A DNA stretch of 64,000 nt from the NCBI RefSeq assembly GCF_000590885.1, contig NZ_JFHN01000029.1:51535-115534 (forward strand), given 5' to 3'. This document shows positions 60,703 to 64,000 of the stretch, piece by piece. The notes under the pieces are model-generated. The model did not search any database and was not told the DNA's origin. It saw only the letters and a program-made list of their open reading frames with translations. The stretch's first letter is position 1. Every line of letters starts with the position of its first letter. The translations under genes and the position numbers were made by a program. The stretch is from Erwinia mallotivora (GTDB lineage Bacteria; Pseudomonadota; Gammaproteobacteria; Enterobacterales; Enterobacteriaceae).

Positions 60703-62577
60703 ATGATGACTAATAAAAACAGACCGCTGGCATTCAGTATGTCGGCTATTTTCCTCTGGACGCAGCACGGTTTTGCGCAGACTACAGATAATACGCTGGT
60801 CACTACGGCTAATCGTTTTGCCCAACCCGTTTCTTCCGTGCTTGCTCCGACGACGGTCGTCACCCGTGAGCAGATTGACCGCTGGCAGTCAAAGAGCCTG
60901 GCGGACGTGATGCGCCGTTTACCTGGTGTGGATATTGCGCAAAATGGTGGTCTGGGCCAGCAAAGTTCACTGTTTATTCGCGGTACTAACTCCAGCCATG
61001 TACTGGTGCTGATAGATGGTATTCGCCTGAATCAGGCGGGAATCAGTGGTTCGTCCGATCTGAGCCAAATCCCAGTTTCACTGGTGCAGCGCATTGAATA
61101 TGTTCGAGGCGCACGTTCTGCCGTTTACGGCTCTGATGCGATTGGCGGCGTGGTGAATATTATTACCGGGCGCGACAAGCCGGGAACTACGCTGACCGCA
61201 GGATCCGGATCGCATGGCTACCAGTCTTATGATGGCAGCACGCAGCAGACATCCGGTACAGATACTCGCATAACGCTCGCCGGTAATTACACCTACACCA
61301 AAGGTTATGATGTGGTGGCTAATTTGCCAGATATCTATGGCGATCCCGCGCAGAAAGATCGTGACGGCTTTATGAGCAAGACACTTTATGGTCTGGTCGA
61401 ACACCAGTTTAATAACGAATTAAGTGGTTTTGTCCGGGGCTATGGTTACGACAATCGTACCGCTTACGATGGGTCGTTGAGCTTCAGTGTGCCGGGTGCG
61501 CTGGTGGATACCCGCCAGCTGTATAGTCAGAGTTGGGACACGGGGCTGCGCTTTAATCTTGACAGTTATTCATCCCAACTGATTGCCAGCTACAGCCACA
61601 CTAAAGATTATAATTATGACCCCCGGCTGGGTCGTGATGTCGTTCCTGCGACACTGGATGATGTGCAGCAGTACAATCTGCAATGGGGGAATACCGTTGC
61701 GCTTGACTCCGGCACGGTCAGTGCAGGTGTTGACTGGCAGAGGCAAACCTCCCGGCCAAACACCAACTACGTCAGTGAAGGTCAGGAACAGCGTAATACC
61801 GGTATTTATGCCACCACTCAGCAGAAACTGGGACCGGTGACCCTGGAAGGCGCAGTAAGGGGTGATGATAATAATGCCTTCGGCTGGCACAACACCTGGC
61901 AGACCAGCGCCGCATGGGAGTTTGTCGATGACTACAGTCTGTTTGCATCGTATGGCACGGCATTTAAGGCACCGAATCTGAGCCAGGTATATAGCGCGAA
62001 CTACGGTAACCGCGATCTCGCCCCGGAAAAAAGTCAGCAGTGGGAAGGCGGTTTTGCAGGTCTGACCGGCCTCGTCAACTGGCGTCTGTCTGGCTATCGT
62101 AATGATATTGATGACCTTATCGACAGCGATCCAAACACATTCCGTTATTACAATATCAGCAAAGCGACTATCAAAGGGGTGGAAGCGACGGCTTCGTTTG
62201 ACACCGGCCCGGTCAGCCACGCCCTCTCTTATGACTATGTCGATGCGCGTGACGGCAACACCAACGAAATTTTGCTGCGCCGTGCCAGGCAGCAGTTGAA
62301 GTATCAGCTTGATTACACCATCTGTGATGTTGACTGGTCAGTCAGCTATCAATATCTTGGCGATCGTTACGACAAGGATTACAACTCAGATTACACGGCC
62401 CGAACTGTAAAACTGGGGGGTGTCAGCCTGTGGGATCTGGCTGTTTCGTATCCGCTCACATCTCAGCTAACCGTTCGTGGTAGAATAGCTAACCTGTTCG
62501 ATAAAGATTACGAGACAGTTTATGGCTATCAAACTCCGGGAAGGGAGTATTACCTCAGCGGCAGCTACACCTTCTGA
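60703..62577 (+). CDS. btuB: Vitamin B12 outer-membrane receptor BtuB
   Basis: TonB-dependent importer of cobalamin. It has 624 residues (E. coli 614). A signal peptide ([17 protein letters not shown]) precedes the Ton box region [11 protein letters not shown]. The plug domain contains [40 protein letters not shown] and [14 protein letters not shown]. The 22-stranded barrel ends with the TonB-receptor signature [27 protein letters not shown] and terminal Phe. The ATG at 60703 lacks a strong ribosome site, and a second ATG follows directly. Its 3' end overlaps murI by 56 bp, as in E. coli. Confidence 0.96.
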   Translation: MMTNKNRPLAFSMSAIFLWTQHGFAQTTDNTLVTTANRFAQPVSSVLAPTTVVTREQIDRWQSKSLADVMRRLPGVDIAQNGGLGQQSSLFIRGTNSSHVLVLIDGIRLNQAGISGSSDLSQIPVSLVQRIEYVRGARSAVYGSDAIGGVVNIITGRDKPGTTLTAGSGSHGYQSYDGSTQQTSGTDTRITLAGNYTYTKGYDVVANLPDIYGDPAQKDRDGFMSKTLYGLVEHQFNNELSGFVRGYGYDNRTAYDGSLSFSVPGALVDTRQLYSQSWDTGLRFNLDSYSSQLIASYSHTKDYNYDPRLGRDVVPATLDDVQQYNLQWGNTVALDSGTVSAGVDWQRQTSRPNTNYVSEGQEQRNTGIYATTQQKLGPVTLEGAVRGDDNNAFGWHNTWQTSAAWEFVDDYSLFASYGTAFKAPNLSQVYSANYGNRDLAPEKSQQWEGGFAGLTGLVNWRLSGYRNDIDDLIDSDPNTFRYYNISKATIKGVEATASFDTGPVSHALSYDYVDARDGNTNEILLRRARQQLKYQLDYTICDVDWSVSYQYLGDRYDKDYNSDYTARTVKLGGVSLWDLAVSYPLTSQLTVRGRIANLFDKDYETVYGYQTPGREYYLSGSYTF

Positions 62578-63388
62578 AGAACGACCCACGGTACTGGTGT
62601 TTGACTCCGGTGTTGGTGGGCTTTCTGTCTATGATGAAATCCGGCAGCTATTGCCGGATCTTCATTATCTGTACGTCTTCGATAATGTGGCTTTTCCTTA
62701 CGGTGAGAAAAGTGAAGAGTTTATTGTTGAGCGCGTCCTGCAAATTGTTGATGCAGTCACCCGCCGCTACCCGCTGGCACTGGTGGTTATCGCCTGTAAT
62801 TCCGCCAGTACCGTTACTCTTCCTGCCTTGCGTCAACGCTTCAACTTTCCCGTTGTTGGTGTCGTACCTGCGATCAAACCGGCGGCACGTCTCACCCGTA
62901 ATGGTGTTGTGGGACTTCTTGCCACTCGTGGTACGGTGAAGCGACCTTATACACATGAACTGGTATCGCGTTTTGCCGGAGAGTGTAAAACAGAAATGCT
63001 CGGCTCGGCGGAGCTGGTTGAGCTGGCGGAGGCTAAATTGCAGGGTAAACCAGTGCCCCTGGATGAGCTGAGGCGTATCCTGCAACCCTGGCTGAAAATG
63101 AAAGAACCGCCGGACACGGTTGTGCTTGGTTGTACGCATTTTCCTTTACTAAATGATGAGCTGAGTCAGGTACTGCCTCCGGGGACCCGGCTGGTTGATT
63201 CTGCTGCTGCCATTGCCCGTCGCACCGCCTGGCTGTTAGAAAATGAAGCGCCTGAGGCTAAGTCAGCCGAGAGCAATCTGGTGTTTTGCATGGATATCAC
63301 TGAGCGTGTAGTGCAATTAATGCCCGTTTTAAGGCGTTATGGCTTCGAACGGCTTGAAAAACTATCACTTTATGGCGCTGATGAGTAA
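62522..63388 (+). CDS. murI: Glutamate racemase
   Basis: Makes D-glutamate for peptidoglycan. The 288 residues match E. coli MurI (285). The two catalytic cysteines are Cys92 ([10 protein letters not shown]) and Cys204 ([11 protein letters not shown]), with [11 protein letters not shown] (Asp28, Ser29) at the substrate site. The N-terminal extension of about 20 residues is the one used for UDP-MurNAc-Ala activation in enteric enzymes. It starts inside btuB in another frame (56-bp overlap), implying translational coupling. The rrn operon promoters follow directly. Confidence 0.96.
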   Translation: MAIKLREGSITSAAATPSEERPTVLVFDSGVGGLSVYDEIRQLLPDLHYLYVFDNVAFPYGEKSEEFIVERVLQIVDAVTRRYPLALVVIACNSASTVTLPALRQRFNFPVVGVVPAIKPAARLTRNGVVGLLATRGTVKRPYTHELVSRFAGECKTEMLGSAELVELAEAKLQGKPVPLDELRRILQPWLKMKEPPDTVVLGCTHFPLLNDELSQVLPPGTRLVDSAAAIARRTAWLLENEAPEAKSAESNLVFCMDITERVVQLMPVLRRYGFERLEKLSLYGADE

Positions 63389-63424
63389 AAAAACAGCGAT
63401 CAAAATTTTATTTGCAGATAGCGC

Positions 63425-63452
63425 TTGTCAGCTCTCAGAAACTCCCTATAAT
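63425..63452 (+). promoter_or_regulatory. rrn P1 promoter
   Basis: TTGTCA (63425-63430), 16-bp spacer, TATAAT (63447-63452), GC-rich discriminator GCGCCACC. The A/T-rich stretch at 63388-63417 suits an UP element. This is the growth-rate-controlled rRNA promoter. Confidence 0.9.
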
Positions 63453-63500
63453 GCGCCACCACTGACACGGAACAGCGGCTGAGAAGCCAGCGGGTCAGGA

Positions 63501-63519
63501 GGCTCAGCAACGCTGAGCC
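63501..63519 (+). other. rRNA leader hairpin
   Basis: Perfect 8-bp stem GGCTCAGC / GCTGAGCC with an AAC loop, between P1 and P2 in the transcribed leader. No U-tract follows. Confidence 0.6.
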
Positions 63520-63546
63520 GCCGGAGAAAACCTCTTAAAAAAGAAG

Positions 63547-63574
63547 TTGACTCTGAAGGAGGAGCGCGTAATAT
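63547..63574 (+). promoter_or_regulatory. rrn P2 promoter
   Basis: TTGACT (63547-63552), 16-bp spacer, TAATAT (63569-63574), followed by ACGCCACC discriminator; about 122 bp after P1, as in E. coli rrn operons. Confidence 0.85.
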
Positions 63575-63613
63575 ACGCCACCTCGCAACAGCAGCAGCGC
63601 TGCCGGTTGCACC

Positions 63614-63625
63614 GCTCTTTAACAA
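63614..63625 (+). promoter_or_regulatory. rrn boxA antitermination element
   Basis: GCTCTTTAACAA matches the boxA consensus TGCTCTTTAACA used by the NusB-S10 rRNA antitermination complex. Confidence 0.9.
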
Positions 63626-63770
63626 TTTATCAGACAATCTGTGTGGGCACTCACAGGATTGATATCCGCATCTCCGGATGCAAAAAAATATCAAGCCTCA
63701 GAGTGAACACGTAATTCATTACGACGTTTTCCCTAAGCACCGCTTCACGAGTTGAAGCAAATCAGACTTT

Positions 63771-64000
63771 TAATTGAAGAGTTTGATCATGGCTCAGATT
63801 GAACGCTGGCGGCAGGCCTAACACATGCAAGTCGAACGGTAGCACAGGGGAGCTTGCTCCCCGGGTGACGAGTGGCGGACGGGTGAGTAATGTCTGGGAA
63901 ACTGCCCGATGGAGGGGGATAACTACTGGAAACGGTAGCTAATACCGCATAACGTCGCAAGACCAAAGTGGGGGACCTTCGGGCCTCACACCATCGGATG
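63771..64000 (+). rRNA. rrs: 16S ribosomal RNA (5' part, cut by window edge)
   Basis: Begins AATTGAAGAGTTTGATCATG, the universal enterobacterial 5' end, and continues through the primer-27F site and the V1 hairpin (AGCACAGGGGAGCTTGCTCC). It runs past the right edge, so only about 230 of roughly 1,540 nt are present. The V1 loop sequence resembles Erwinia/Pantoea. Confidence 0.98.

Noticed and set aside
61570..62220. A 216-codon minus-strand frame opposite btuB
   Set aside because: Antisense shadow of the btuB barrel; composition (Ile/Val/Thr-rich, no motif) is that of a reversed frame.

Overview
The window reads as chromosomal DNA of a member of the Enterobacterales, most likely Erwiniaceae (Erwinia/Pantoea group). 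Three things support this: housekeeping proteins that are near-identical in length and sequence to their Escherichia coli counterparts, a gene order that follows the E. coli fieF-to-murI segment, and the start of a 16S rRNA gene with a gamma-proteobacterial 5' end at the right edge. The arginine cluster is argE / argCBGH with the short-type argG inside it. This differs from E. coli, where argG is elsewhere, and fits Erwinia, Serratia and Yersinia-like genomes. The genus call is inference; no database search was possible.

Backbone, left to right: fieF, pfkA, sbp, cdh (1.8-5.9 kb); tpiA, yiiQ, yiiR, fpr (16.7-19.5 kb); glpFKX, zapB, rraA, menA (23.5-29.3 kb); hslVU, ftsN, cytR, priA, rpmE (29.7-36.6 kb); metJ / metBL, metF (40.8-46.1 kb); ppc, argE / argCBGH (46.7-55.5 kb); oxyR, sthA, fabR-yijD, trmA, btuB-murI (55.7-63.4 kb); then an rrn operon promoter region and the first 230 nt of 16S rRNA. 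Regulatory sites visible by eye include a Cra operator before pfkA, GlpR and CRP-like sites before glpF, a sigma-32 promoter plus 5' hairpin for hslVU, tandem met boxes before metB/metJ and metF, paired ARG boxes between argE and argC, a candidate OxyR site before oxyR, a possibly degenerate cobalamin riboswitch before btuB, and rrn P1/P2.

Four accessory insertions interrupt the backbone. (1) At 0.3-1.5 kb, a family-9 heptosyltransferase and a small zinc-ribbon-like protein lie upstream of fieF. (2) Between cdh and tpiA sits a 10.7-kb block (6.0-16.7 kb) with yhjD, a LysR/SDR divergon, PhzF and GST enzymes, a MocR/LysE-exporter divergon, mqo, and a second MocR regulator divergent from an AhpD-like protein. 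(3) Between fpr and glpX (19.5-23.3 kb), behind an AT-rich stretch, is an orphan Tc-toxin C subunit (TccC/Rhs). (4) Between rpmE and metJ (37.1-40.5 kb) is a two-partner secretion pair: a TpsB porin and an unusually short TpsA exoprotein.

The most striking item is the TccC/Rhs protein. Its variable C-terminus after the Rhs core looks like the catalytic domain of cytotoxic necrotizing factor (CNF1): an LSGC motif with Cys829, and His844 exactly 15 residues later, the same spacing as CNF1 Cys866/His881. This suggests a Tc-type shell carrying a Rho-GTPase deamidase. A second pattern is a dispersed, about 140-bp repeat with terminal inverted repeats. Two clear copies and one degenerate copy occur, each lying in an intergenic gap beside a gene end or start.
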